Below are positions 32,409 through 43,965 of a DNA stretch of 64,000 bases, piece after piece (within the stretch, counting starts at the first letter, position 1; each line of letters starts with the position of its first letter). The notes beneath the pieces were generated by a model. The model had not been told where the DNA came from. It saw only the letters and a program-made list of their open reading frames with translations, and ran no database searches. The position numbers were made by a program, and so were the translations under genes. Source of the stretch: JARRON01 sp037383845 (GTDB taxonomy: Bacteria > Pseudomonadota > Gammaproteobacteria > Steroidobacterales > XN24). The DNA is taken from the NCBI GenBank assembly GCA_037383845.1, contig JARRON010000006.1, positions 34,130 to 98,129 on the forward strand, in the 5' to 3' direction.

Positions 32409-33917
32409 TTACCGCTGGCCGCGTCGCCGGCGCAAAGCGGCCAGGGCCGCGAGCGCGGCGGCGGCGGCGACAGCGCCGTCGCCGACCCGGACCCATGGCG
32501 TGGCGCCGGTGCGGGGGGTGACCTCTGCCCGGATCACCTCCGGCACGAACTGGGCCGACCGGTAGGCCAGACGGCCACGGGGGCTAATGACGGCGGAGAT
32601 GCCGTTGTTGGTGGCCCGGAGCATCCAGCGACCGGTCTCCATGGCCCGCATCCTGGCGATCTGCAGGTGCTGGTGGGGCGCCACGGTGTCACCGAACCAG
32701 GCATCGTTGCTGACGTTCACCAGCAGCCCGGACTCCGGCAGGAACACCCGCTGCTCGTTGCCGAAGGCGTCCTCGTAGCAGATGGTGGGCGCCACCTTGA
32801 CGCCCGCCAGTTCCAGGGGCGGCGGGTCCGCCTCCCCCGGGGCAAAGTCGGTGTAGGGCAGGTTCATCAGCCGCATCCAGCGCCGCACGAAGGCGGGCAC
32901 GGGGAAGAACTCGCCGAAGGGCACCAGGTGGCGCTTGCGATAGATCTGCGCCTCGTCCCCCAGGGCCAGCAGGATGTTGTGGTAGCGGTCCTCAACGCGG
33001 TTGTGCTCCAGGATGCCTAGCAGCAGCGCGGAGCCCGCCTCCCGCGCCCTCGCTGCCACGTCCGCGATGAATTCCGTCTCCTGGTGGAGCAGCGCCGGGA
33101 TGGCGGCCTCGGGCCAGATCACCAGGTCGGCACCCCACGCGGCCTCCGACAGATCGAGATAGAGCGCCCGGGTCGGCGCCAGGGAGCCGGCCAGCCATTT
33201 CTCGTCCTGACCCACGGCGCCCTGGACCATGACCGTGGACAGGGGCTCCCCGGCCGGCTCGGTCCACTCGGCCCGGCCGGCCAGGGCGGTGCTGGCAGCC
33301 AGTGCCCCGAGGACGACCACGGCAGCCGCGCGGGCCTGTCCGGCACCGCGAACCAACGCCGCCAGGGCGCCTGCCGCCAGCGCGCAGGCCCACGAAATCC
33401 CGAACACGCCGCCCACCGGCGCCAGTGGCGCGAACGGCCCGTCGGTCTGGCTGTAGCCCAGGGACAGCCAGGGAAAGCCTGTGAAGAGCCAGCCGCGAAG
33501 CCACTCCGTCAGCGTCCATGCCGCCGGAAGTCCCAGCAGCCACAGGCGAGCGCCGTCAGCCGCAAGAAAGCGCCGGGCGAACCAGCCCAGAGCTCCGTAG
33601 TAGGCTGCCATGGCGGCGGCCAGGCCGACGGTCAGGAACGCCGCCAGCGCCGCGGGGGCCCGCCCGAAGTCGTGAACGGACACGAACGTCCACCAGGTGC
33701 CGGCGCCGAAGGCTCCCAGACCGTAAAGGAAACCGCGCCAGGCCGCCCGGCGCGGCGACGCGTTGCTCCAGGCGAGAAACAGTACCGCCGGGGACAGGAC
33801 AGAGACGGGCCACAGGCCGAAGGGGGCGAAAGCCAGGGGAAGGCACAGGCCCGCGGCAAGGGCAGCCAGGTCAGCCAGCCGCCGGGTAGCCGGTTCAGCT
33901 CCGCGTGCCGCGGCCAC
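32409..33917 (-). CDS. lnt: Apolipoprotein N-acyltransferase
   Basis: The enzyme adds the third acyl chain to lipoproteins in the inner membrane. The N-terminal third has about six hydrophobic helices (LPLAFAPFGLWPVSVLSPAVLFLAW and others). The C-terminal nitrilase-like domain carries the Glu-Lys-Cys triad in IWPEAAIP, YRKRHLVPFGEFFP and PTICYEDAF. A start at GTG 33917 gives 502 residues and lies 5 bases after the corC stop. ATG 33965 is possible but would overlap corC by 44 bases and has no visible ribosome-binding site. The group miaB-phoH-ybeY-corC-lnt is standard in gammaproteobacteria. Confidence 0.94.
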   Translation of the reverse strand: MAAARGAEPATRRLADLAALAAGLCLPLAFAPFGLWPVSVLSPAVLFLAWSNASPRRAAWRGFLYGLGAFGAGTWWTFVSVHDFGRAPAALAAFLTVGLAAAMAAYYGALGWFARRFLAADGARLWLLGLPAAWTLTEWLRGWLFTGFPWLSLGYSQTDGPFAPLAPVGGVFGISWACALAAGALAALVRGAGQARAAAVVVLGALAASTALAGRAEWTEPAGEPLSTVMVQGAVGQDEKWLAGSLAPTRALYLDLSEAAWGADLVIWPEAAIPALLHQETEFIADVAARAREAGSALLLGILEHNRVEDRYHNILLALGDEAQIYRKRHLVPFGEFFPVPAFVRRWMRLMNLPYTDFAPGEADPPPLELAGVKVAPTICYEDAFGNEQRVFLPESGLLVNVSNDAWFGDTVAPHQHLQIARMRAMETGRWMLRATNNGISAVISPRGRLAYRSAQFVPEVIRAEVTPRTGATPWVRVGDGAVAAAAALAALAALRRRRGQR

Positions 33918-33921
33918 CGCC

Positions 33922-34782
33922 TCAGGCGTCCGGGTGCCCGGCCAGCCGGCGCAACCGGACGGCATGGACCCGGCGCCGGTCGGCCCGCAGCACCGTGAAG
34001 CGCCAGCCCTGGAACACCAGGGACTCTCCCCGCCGGGGCAGCCTGCCCAGCTCGTGCATGATCAGGCCGCCCACGGTGTCGTAGTCCTCGTCGGAGAAGA
34101 CGGTGCCCACTTCCTCGTTAAGGTCCTCGATCCGGGTCAGGGCGTCCACCCGCCACACGTCGTCGCCTTCGGGGAGGATGGTCGCCTCCTCCTCCAGGTC
34201 GTGCTCGTCGTCGATGTCGCCAACGATTTGCTCCAGGACGTCCTCGATGGTCAGAAGGCCAGCCACGCCGCCGTATTCGTCCACCACGATGGCCATGTGG
34301 TTGTGGCTGTGGCGGAACTCCTTGAGCAGGACGTTGAGCCGCTTGCTCTCGGGGATGAAGACCGCAGGTCTCAGACACTCACGGATGCGAAAACGATCCT
34401 GCTCGTTCTCCGCGAAGTAGCGCAGGAGGTCCTTGGCCAGCAGGATCCCGATGACCTCGTCCCGGTCCTCGCCGATGACCGGGAAACGCGAGTGCCCGGA
34501 CTCGATGATGGTCTCCAGCATCGCCTTGGGGCTGGCGTCCCGTTCCACCACTACCATCTGGGACCGGGGGATCATGATGTCCCGGACCTGCATGTCGGCG
34601 ACGTCAAGGACGCCCTCCAGCATGCTGCACTCCTCGGGATCGAGGATCCGGTCCTTCCCCGCCTGCTGGAGGACCGACAGGACCTCCTCGCGGCTGTGGG
34701 GCGTCTTCGAAAACAGCCCGCGCCAGCGGGACATCAGTCCCGGGCGGGCCTCGCTGGTACTCGGAGGTTTGTCGTCAGCCAT
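33922..34782 (-). CDS. corC: CorC/YbeX CBS-pair protein
   Basis: A 286-residue cytoplasmic protein with two CBS domains (VRDIMIPRSQMVVVERDASPK and a second around CLRPAVFIPESKRLNVLL) and a C-terminal CorC/HlyC domain (DVWRVDALTRIEDLNEEVG, DTVGGLIMHELGRLPRRGE). There is no membrane domain, so it is not itself a transporter despite common names. In E. coli, YbeX is linked to ribosome metabolism and lies next to ybeY, as here. It overlaps ybeY by 8 bases. Confidence 0.94.
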   Translation of the reverse strand: MADDKPPSTSEARPGLMSRWRGLFSKTPHSREEVLSVLQQAGKDRILDPEECSMLEGVLDVADMQVRDIMIPRSQMVVVERDASPKAMLETIIESGHSRFPVIGEDRDEVIGILLAKDLLRYFAENEQDRFRIRECLRPAVFIPESKRLNVLLKEFRHSHNHMAIVVDEYGGVAGLLTIEDVLEQIVGDIDDEHDLEEEATILPEGDDVWRVDALTRIEDLNEEVGTVFSDEDYDTVGGLIMHELGRLPRRGESLVFQGWRFTVLRADRRRVHAVRLRRLAGHPDA

Positions 34783-35263
34783 CGTTTCCTGCAGGTGCGC
34801 CGGGCTCCGGGGATTCTCGGTAGGGGTCCGGCCAGCCCAGCTCGGCCAGAATACCCGCCTCGAGATTTTCCATCTCGAGTGCCTGTTCGTCGGTCTCGTG
34901 ATCGTACCCGAGCAGGTGCAGGACCCCGTGGATCACCATGTGGGCCCAGTGAGCCTCGGGTGACTTGCCCTGCGCCTCCGCCTCGGCTTCCACCACGTCC
35001 TTGCAGATGACCACATCCCCGAGCAGGGGCAGCTCGAGCTCCGGCGGCAGCTCCGCCGGGAACGACAGGACGTTGGTGGGCCTGTCCTTGCCCCGGTACC
35101 GGCGGTTCAGGGCCTGGCTTTCGGCGGCGTCCACGATGCGGAGGGTGACTTCCGCGTCCCTGCGGCGGCCCGCCAGCGCGCTGCGGGCCCAGTGGCGGAG
35201 CTTGGCCACCGGCGGCACGCCGCTTCGGCCGGCCCCTGCCTGGATATCGACGCGCAGAGGCAT
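34775..35263 (-). CDS. ybeY: Endoribonuclease YbeY
   Basis: A zinc-dependent endoribonuclease needed for 16S rRNA 3'-end maturation and ribosome quality control. Start ATG 35263 shares one base with the phoH stop (TGATG) and gives 162 residues. The metal-binding signature is HGVLHLLGYDHE (three histidines), preceded by RPTNVLSFPAELP and LGDVVICKDVVEAEA, both family-typical. The sequence continues open upstream within phoH but is not homologous there. Confidence 0.96.
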   Translation of the reverse strand: MPLRVDIQAGAGRSGVPPVAKLRHWARSALAGRRRDAEVTLRIVDAAESQALNRRYRGKDRPTNVLSFPAELPPELELPLLGDVVICKDVVEAEAEAQGKSPEAHWAHMVIHGVLHLLGYDHETDEQALEMENLEAGILAELGWPDPYRESPEPGAPAGNDG

Positions 35264-36243
35264 CAGCCGGATCCGTCCCCGCCCTGGCGCTCGTAGGCCT
35301 CGACGATACGCTGTACCAGGGGATGGCGGACCACGTCCCTGGGCGTAAACCGCACGAAGCCGACGCCTTCCAGACCCTCCAGGACCTTCGCCACGTGGCG
35401 GAGCCCGGAGACCTTGTTCGCGGGGAGGTCCGTCTGCGTGATATCCCCGGTGACCACCGCCCGCGAGCCGAAGCCGATACGGGTCAGGAACATCTTCATC
35501 TGCTCGATGGTGGTGTTCTGGGCCTCGTCGAGGATGATGAACGCTTCGTTCAGGGTGCGCCCGCGCATGAAGGCCAGGGGCGCAATCTCGATGACGTGCC
35601 GGTCGATAAGCCGTCCCACCCGCTCGAAGCCCAGCATCTCGTACAGGGCGTCGTACATGGGCCGGAGATAGGGATCGACCTTCTGGGACATGTCGCCGGG
35701 CAGGAAGCCCAGCCGCTCGCCCGCTTCCACGGCCGGCCTGACCAGCACGATCCGCCGCACCTCGTCCCGCTCCAGGGCCTCCACGGCGCTGGCCACCGCC
35801 AGGTAAGTCTTGCCCGTGCCCGCCGGGCCGATCCCGAAGGTGAGATCGGCATGGCGGATGGACTGCAGGTAGCGGGCCTGGTTGGGGCCGCGGCCCCGCA
35901 CGATGCCGCGGCGGGTCTGCACCTCGTCGGGCTCGTCGCCGTCCGGCTCCTCCAGCCCGGCTTCCTGAAGCCACAGGTGCACCCGGTGCGGGCTGATAGT
36001 CTCGCTGGCGGCCAGGTCGTAGAGCGACTTCAGCACGCGGGCCGCCGCATCGGCCATCACGGCGGGGCCCTCCACCTGGAAACGGTTGCCCCGGTTGCGT
36101 ATTTCCACGCCCAGCCGACGCTCCACCTGCTTGAGATGTTCGTCGAACTGCCCACAGAGGTTCGCCAGCCTCGCGTTGTCTGCCGGCTCCAGGGCCAGGT
36201 CGCGGACGACCGGTGCCACGTCCGCTGTCTCGGGGGTGTTCAC
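35263..36243 (-). CDS. phoH: PhoH-like ATPase YbeZ
   Basis: A 326-residue P-loop NTPase of the PhoH family. It has Walker A GPAGTGKTYLA, Walker B AFIILDEAQNTTIEQMKMFLTR and the PhoH motif GDITQTDLP. It is thought to act with YbeY in RNA metabolism. The start is GTG 36243, overlapping the miaB stop (GTGA). Confidence 0.95.
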   Translation of the reverse strand: MNTPETADVAPVVRDLALEPADNARLANLCGQFDEHLKQVERRLGVEIRNRGNRFQVEGPAVMADAAARVLKSLYDLAASETISPHRVHLWLQEAGLEEPDGDEPDEVQTRRGIVRGRGPNQARYLQSIRHADLTFGIGPAGTGKTYLAVASAVEALERDEVRRIVLVRPAVEAGERLGFLPGDMSQKVDPYLRPMYDALYEMLGFERVGRLIDRHVIEIAPLAFMRGRTLNEAFIILDEAQNTTIEQMKMFLTRIGFGSRAVVTGDITQTDLPANKVSGLRHVAKVLEGLEGVGFVRFTPRDVVRHPLVQRIVEAYERQGGDGSG

Positions 36244-37592
36244 GCGGTCGCCTTCAGGCCCGGCTCGACGTCCACGATCCGGCCACGCAGGGAGTTCGGC
36301 AGGGCCTCGGTAATCTGGATGTCTGCGAACCGGCCCACGAGCTCAGGGTTGCCGTCGAAATTGACCCAGCGCATGTTCTCGGTACGGCCGGCCAGTTGCC
36401 GGGGGTTCTTCCGGGAGGGCCGTTCCACCAGGACCCGTTCCGTGCCGCCCACCATGCGCCGGCTGATGGCCATGGCCTGCTGGTTGATCCGGTGCTGGAG
36501 CAGGGAAAGCCGCAGTTTCTTCTCCTCGGCAGAGACATCGTCGGGCAGCGAAGACGCCGGCGTGCCGGGCCGGCGGCTGTAGATGAAGCTGAAAGACTGG
36601 TCGAAGCCCACAGCCTCGATCAGTTGCAGCGTCTCCCTGAAGTCCCTGTCGGTTTCCCCGGGGAAGCCGACGATGAAGTCAGAGCTGATGCTGATACCGG
36701 GCCGCGCCTCCCGGAGACGGCGGATCTTCTGCCGGTATTCCAGCGCCGTGTGGCCGCGCTTCATCAGGGCCAGGACGCGATCCGAGCCGCTTTGCACCGG
36801 CAGGTGCAGGTAGGACGCCAGCTGGGGGACCTCCGCATAGGCTTCCACCAGCCGGTCCGTGAACTCAACCGGATGGGAAGTGGTGAAGCGGATGCGGTCG
36901 ATACCGTCGACGGCCGCCACGAAGCGGATGAGCATGGCCAGATCCGCAACGGTGCCGTCCTCCATGGGACCCCGGTAGGCATTGACGTTCTGGCCGAGGA
37001 GGTTGACCTCGCGGACGCCCTGGCGGGCGAGCATGGCCACCTCGGCGATGACGTCTTCGAAGGGCCGGCTGACCTCCTCGCCGCGGGTGTAGGGAACCAC
37101 GCAGAAGCTGCAATACTTGCTGCAGCCTTCCATCACGGACACGAAGGCGGCCGGACCCTCCGCCCTGGGCTCCGGCAGCCGGTCGAACTTTTCGATCTCC
37201 GGAAAGGAGATGTCCACCTCGGGCGCCTTGCGCACCCGGACCGCCTCCAGCATGGCCGGCAGTCGATGCAGGGTCTGGGGTCCGAACACGATGTCGACGC
37301 AGGGCGCCCGCCGCAGGATGGCCTCGCCCTCCTGGCTGGCCACGCAGCCACCAACGCCGATGACCACGTCCGGGCGGGCCTCCTTCAGCTGCCGCCACTG
37401 GCCCAGCAGGGAGAACACTTTCTCCTGGGCCTTCTCCCGGATTGAGCAGGTGTTCAGCAGCAGGACGTCAGCTTCCTCCGGGGAGGCCGCGGGCTCCAGG
37501 CCGTGGGAGTCCCTGAGCACGTCCGCCATCTTGGAGGAATCGTACTCGTTCATCTGACACCCGAAAGTCCGGATGAAAAGCTTGCCGGCCAC
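36240..37592 (-). CDS. miaB: tRNA-2-methylthio-N6-dimethylallyladenosine synthase MiaB
   Basis: A radical-SAM methylthiotransferase modifying A37 of tRNA. The 450-residue protein has the three MTTase parts: an N-terminal auxiliary-cluster domain (FGCQMNEYDS, LNTCSIREKAQEKVFS, and a third Cys in GVGGCVASQ), the radical-SAM motif CSKYCSFC in the middle, and a C-terminal TRAM domain (VLVERPSRKNPRQLAGRTEN). The GTG start at 37592 has AGGAG 5 bases upstream. It heads the miaB-phoH-ybeY-corC-lnt string. Confidence 0.97.
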   Translation of the reverse strand: MAGKLFIRTFGCQMNEYDSSKMADVLRDSHGLEPAASPEEADVLLLNTCSIREKAQEKVFSLLGQWRQLKEARPDVVIGVGGCVASQEGEAILRRAPCVDIVFGPQTLHRLPAMLEAVRVRKAPEVDISFPEIEKFDRLPEPRAEGPAAFVSVMEGCSKYCSFCVVPYTRGEEVSRPFEDVIAEVAMLARQGVREVNLLGQNVNAYRGPMEDGTVADLAMLIRFVAAVDGIDRIRFTTSHPVEFTDRLVEAYAEVPQLASYLHLPVQSGSDRVLALMKRGHTALEYRQKIRRLREARPGISISSDFIVGFPGETDRDFRETLQLIEAVGFDQSFSFIYSRRPGTPASSLPDDVSAEEKKLRLSLLQHRINQQAMAISRRMVGGTERVLVERPSRKNPRQLAGRTENMRWVNFDGNPELVGRFADIQITEALPNSLRGRIVDVEPGLKATA

Positions 37593-37651
37593 TGTCTCCT
37601 ACCTGGTCTGTCGGAAGGACAACCTACACGCTCGCGCCCGGCGGCGCCACG

Positions 37652-39385
37652 TCAGCGGATGTATCCGAGGCTCTCCAGCTTGACCAGCACGCGATGCGCG
37701 GCCTCGTCCGGGGAAATGTCCTGTGTGTCCAGAAACAGCTCCGGCTCCTCCGGCGCCTCGTAGGGGTCGCTGATGCCGGTGAACTCCTTGATGATGCCGG
37801 CCCGGGCCTTCGCGTAGAGGCCCTTGCGATCCCGCTCCTCGCAGACCTCCAGCGGCGTGGCGACGTGGACCTCGACGAAGCCGCCGACCTCCTCCGCCAT
37901 CTCGCGCACCTTGCGACGCGTTGCGGCATAGGGAGCGATGGGGGCGCAGATGGCCACGCCGCCGTTCTTCGCGATCTCGGCGGCCACGAAACCGATACGC
38001 TGGATGTTCAGGTCCCGGTGCTCCTTGGAAAAGCCCAGCTCGCTGGAAAGGTTCTTGCGCACGATGTCTCCGTCCAGCAGCGTCACCCTGCGCCCGCCGA
38101 GCTCCATGAGCTTGACCATCAGGGCATTGGCCACCGTGGACTTGCCGGACCCCGAAAGGCCGGTGAAGAAGACCACCACGCCCTGGCGATGCCTGGGCGG
38201 ATGGGTGCGCCGGAGTTCCTGAACCACTTCCGGAAATGAGAACCACTCGGGGACCTCGAGTCCCTCCTGCAGCCGGCGGCGGAACTCCGTGCCCGAGATG
38301 GTGAGCACCGTTTCTTCCTCGCTGGTCTCGTCCACCGGCACGTACTGGGCCCGGTCCTCCACGTAGACCATCATCTTGAACGGCACCATCTGGATGCCCA
38401 GCTCGTCGGCGAAGCGGTTGACGAGTTCCTGGGCGTCGTAGGGGCCGTAGAAGCCGCCGGGGCCCGCGTGGTCCCGGCCGACAATCAGGTGGGTGCAGCC
38501 GAAATTCTTCCGGATGATGGCGTGCCACAGCGCTTCGCGCGGGCCCGCCATGCGCATGGCCAGGTTCAGAAGCGAAAGGCCGGTGGTCTGTTCCGGATAG
38601 CGGGCCAGTACGTGCTCGTAGCAGCGCACCCGGGTGTAGTGATCCACGTCCCCGGGCTTGGTCATGCCCACCACCGGATGCAGAAGCAGCGCGGCCTCGA
38701 CGAGCCTGGCAGCCGAATGGGTGAGCTCCACGTGGGCCCGGTGCATGGGATTGCGCGTCTGGAACGCAACGACCTTGCGCCAGCCGAAGCGGGCAAAGCG
38801 CTCGCGAAGCTCCGCCGGCGTGTCCCGGAGGTGCCGGAAGTCGTAGTGGACGGGATTCTCCACGCCCCGCAGCTTGCCCCCCAGGTACACCGGGTGGGCA
38901 TGGTGCATCAGGTAGTGGACCCCGGGGTGGGCCTCGTCCGTGGTGCCGAACACCGCCTCGGCCTCGGCGTTCTTGTCCGGTCGCCAGATGTCGGTGACGT
39001 CCATGGTCGCGAGAAGGACGCCTTCCTGATCGCGAAGCGCGATCCTGTCCCCGGCCGAGACTCCCTCGGCGAACGCCTCGGACACGTCGAGGGTCACCGG
39101 GATGGGCCACAGCGTCCCGTCCTCCAGTCGCATCTGCGACAGAACCGACTCGTAGTCGGCGCGCTCCAGGAACCCTTCCAGCGGCGAAAACCCGCCGTTC
39201 AGGAGCAGCTCGATGTCGCAGATCTGCCGGGGCGTCAGGTCCCAGGAGGGCAGTTCCAGCGCCGCCACCTTCTCCTGCTCTGCCGCTTCCGGGCCCAGGT
39301 AGAGATTCTTGAGTTCGCCCCCGTGGGGCGGTATCAGCTCGATGCGCTCCCTGCGCCGGATGCCGGTGGAGCCTGTGTCACTCAT
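37652..39385 (-). CDS. sat-cysC: Bifunctional ATP sulfurylase / APS kinase
   Basis: A 577-residue fusion. Residues 1 to about 390 are a Sat-type ATP sulfurylase (QTRNPMHRAH, IVGRDHAGPG, SGTEFRRRL), the single-chain form, not CysD/CysN. Residues from about 400 onward are an APS kinase (GVVVFFTGLSGSGKST P-loop, LLDGDIVRKNLSSELGFSKEHRD, IAPYAATRRK). It makes APS and then PAPS. ATG 39385 has GGGAGAA 6 bases upstream; an in-frame TTG 18 bases earlier lacks one. No other sulfate-assimilation or sulfur-oxidation gene is in the window, so whether it serves assimilation or sulfation is open. Confidence 0.94.
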   Translation of the reverse strand: MSDTGSTGIRRRERIELIPPHGGELKNLYLGPEAAEQEKVAALELPSWDLTPRQICDIELLLNGGFSPLEGFLERADYESVLSQMRLEDGTLWPIPVTLDVSEAFAEGVSAGDRIALRDQEGVLLATMDVTDIWRPDKNAEAEAVFGTTDEAHPGVHYLMHHAHPVYLGGKLRGVENPVHYDFRHLRDTPAELRERFARFGWRKVVAFQTRNPMHRAHVELTHSAARLVEAALLLHPVVGMTKPGDVDHYTRVRCYEHVLARYPEQTTGLSLLNLAMRMAGPREALWHAIIRKNFGCTHLIVGRDHAGPGGFYGPYDAQELVNRFADELGIQMVPFKMMVYVEDRAQYVPVDETSEEETVLTISGTEFRRRLQEGLEVPEWFSFPEVVQELRRTHPPRHRQGVVVFFTGLSGSGKSTVANALMVKLMELGGRRVTLLDGDIVRKNLSSELGFSKEHRDLNIQRIGFVAAEIAKNGGVAICAPIAPYAATRRKVREMAEEVGGFVEVHVATPLEVCEERDRKGLYAKARAGIIKEFTGISDPYEAPEEPELFLDTQDISPDEAAHRVLVKLESLGYIR

Positions 39386-39471
39386 TGCTGTTCTCCCAGA
39401 CAAACGGGAGGCGGCCGGAATCGGCCCGCCCCCACGGAGGTTGCATACGGATGGGGATCGGGGATGACCTG

Positions 39472-39924
39472 CTAGAAGGGAATGTCGTCCTCAAAGGGCT
39501 CTTCCTCGGCGCCGCCGCGGCTGCTGCCGGACGACCGGCTTTCCCCGGCACCGCCCCAGGACTCCCTGGCTGCGGGCGCATCGCCGCCGGGCCGTCCGCC
39601 CAGCATCTGCATGTCCCGGCCGACGACTTCGGTGGTGTAGCGGTCGTTGCCGTCCCGGTCCTGCCACTTCCGGGTGCGGATGGAGCCCTCGATGTAAACC
39701 TGGGAGCCCTTGCGGAGGTATTCCCGGGCGGTCTCGGCGGTTCGGTCGAAGAGCACGACCCGGTGCCATTCCGTCTCCTCGGTCCACTCGCCGCCCGAGC
39801 CCTTCCGGCGCTCGCTGGTGGCGATGCGCAGGTTGGTCACCGTCAGGCCGCTGGGAGTTGTCCGGGACTCGGGATCCGCGCCCAGGTTGCCGATGAGAAT
39901 GACCTTGTTGATACCGCGCGCCAT
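39472..39924 (-). CDS. ssb: Single-stranded DNA-binding protein
   Basis: A 150-residue SSB with an N-terminal OB fold (MARGINKVILIGNLGADPESR, TEWHRVVLFDRTAETAREYLRKGSQVYIEG, DRDGNDRYTTEVVGRDMQML) and a Gly/Ser-rich linker. The C-terminal tip is acidic and ends EPFEDDIPF, the tail that recruits partner proteins. ATG 39924 is preceded by GAGGTG. It is divergent from uvrA across 209 bases, the classical gammaproteobacterial arrangement. Confidence 0.97.
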   Translation of the reverse strand: MARGINKVILIGNLGADPESRTTPSGLTVTNLRIATSERRKGSGGEWTEETEWHRVVLFDRTAETAREYLRKGSQVYIEGSIRTRKWQDRDGNDRYTTEVVGRDMQMLGGRPGGDAPAARESWGGAGESRSSGSSRGGAEEEPFEDDIPF

Positions 39925-40133
39925 GAACTGCACCTCGTTGGCTTTAAGGGCCGTCACCGGAATGGGCGACTGCTCAAAAATAGCCCGTTAGTGTATCCCG
40001 AACAGTCCCGAAACTCACGCGAAATGCCGGGAAAGACCGGCTTCGCGCCGCTTCTCCGGCGCCTGAACCCGCCTTGGCCCCGGTCGTCGAATTGCGCGTA
40101 TCATTGGTAGTTTACCCCGGCCCCCTCGACCCG
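39925..40133. promoter_or_regulatory. ssb/uvrA divergent intergenic region
   Basis: In E. coli this gap carries a LexA box. Here the best resemblance is GTGT-N7-ACAG at 39991-40005 (GTGTATCCCGAACAG), which has the wrong first base and a spacer one base too short. A minus-strand TACACT (39989-39994) could be the ssb -10, and a plus-strand TATCAT (40099-40104) could be the uvrA -10. Neither has a good -35. SOS control is therefore possible but not shown. Confidence 0.35.
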
Positions 40134-43004
<2,871 letters not shown>

Positions 43005-43016
43005 GGCTACGGGGAC

Positions 43017-43349
43017 CTAGGCGACAGGACCGCTTCCGAGAACCGCCCCCACCAGCTCAAGGTACTGGACGCCGGGGTGCCGGTCCTGTAGCCAGGCCAG
43101 GCCGGCTCTGCCGTCCACCGAGGAACGGTATGCGGCCCAGTCCTCGGGCCGCGCCCACTGCAGCAGCTCCACGACGCGTCGCTGGTCGTCGCTGACGTAG
43201 ACCACCGCGGACATGAACCCCCCGTGGCGGGGGAGCCTTTCGGAGACGAAAGCCAGCAATCGTCTTGCGAACGCCTCTGCCTCGTCGGGGTGGGTCTCGA
43301 AGACCAGCTGCACCGTGAAACCGTCGCTCGCGCAGGGGATAGTGACCAT
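43017..43349 (-). CDS. Antibiotic-biosynthesis-monooxygenase (ABM) domain protein
   Basis: A 110-residue small protein with the dimeric alpha/beta-barrel ABM pattern: FTVQLVFETHPDEAEAFARRLLAFV, then FMSAVVYVSDDQRRVVELLQWARPEDWAAY with the typical strand and Trp, then the last strand YLELVGAVLG. These domains occur in quinol monooxygenases and in many proteins of unknown use. GGGAGG 8 bases before ATG 43349 fixes the start. It follows the membrane-protein gene by 22 bases and is probably co-transcribed with it. Confidence 0.7.
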   Translation of the reverse strand: MVTIPCASDGFTVQLVFETHPDEAEAFARRLLAFVSERLPRHGGFMSAVVYVSDDQRRVVELLQWARPEDWAAYRSSVDGRAGLAWLQDRHPGVQYLELVGAVLGSGPVA

Positions 43350-43371
43350 GGCTCGCCTCCCGCAGTCGTGC

Positions 43372-43938
43372 CTAAACCTGAGACGGATCCACCGGGCCCA
43401 CGAAGCGCGCCAGTACCAGCCCGGCGATCGCCCAGGCCACCGTGTCGTGCAGGAGGGCGTAAAGCTCCCATTCCAGCGGCATACGCCACCAGACCACCGC
43501 CCCCATGTCGATAAAGAAGGCCCCGGCGAACCCCGCCAGGGTTGCAAACGCAGCCCGTGAGCCCACTCCCGGCAGCGCGGGTGCGGCCATGCTCAGGAGC
43601 AGTCCGATGAGGAAACAGGTGCCGAACTGGTGGGCGAATCCAGCCAGGAAGGTAGACGAGGCCATGGGCTCTCCGGCGCCGTGGACCACGTTGGCCAGTA
43701 CCACCGGGCCGTCCCGGTGCATTCGGGCATAGGTTTCCGGATCCGAGGACGACAGCGCAGGGTCCGGAAGCATGTACAGGCCGGTTCGGGGAAAGGTCTC
43801 CGCCAGGATCGCGGCGGCCACGCGGTCGTTTTCCACCGTCTCCAGTGACGAGTACGGCAGCGGCAGGGTCCAGTAAACAGCGCCGAAGATGAACATGGCG
43901 ACCGCCGCGAGAAAGCTGCCGGTCAACAGTCGTCTCAT
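43372..43938 (-). CDS. Hypothetical four-helix membrane protein
   Basis: A 188-residue protein with no family that I recognise. It has an N-terminal hydrophobic helix (about 5-25), a soluble stretch of about 65 residues predicted outside the membrane, and then three hydrophobic helices (about 97-117, 127-147 and 160-180). The C-terminal part, FFIDMGAVVWWRMPLEWELYALLHDTVAW, contains aromatic, Asp, Glu and His residues. It sits between the gamma-glutamyltransferase and the ABM gene on the same strand. Confidence 0.6.
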   Translation of the reverse strand: MRRLLTGSFLAAVAMFIFGAVYWTLPLPYSSLETVENDRVAAAILAETFPRTGLYMLPDPALSSSDPETYARMHRDGPVVLANVVHGAGEPMASSTFLAGFAHQFGTCFLIGLLLSMAAPALPGVGSRAAFATLAGFAGAFFIDMGAVVWWRMPLEWELYALLHDTVAWAIAGLVLARFVGPVDPSQV

Positions 43939-43965
43939 GGATGTTTCTCCACCGGCACCCGCCGG

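Noticed and set aside
39991..40005. LexA/SOS-box-like sequence between ssb and uvrA
   Set aside because: It reads GTGT-N7-ACAG, whereas the gammaproteobacterial box needs CTGT-N8-ACAG. Spacer and first base are wrong, so I do not call it an operator.
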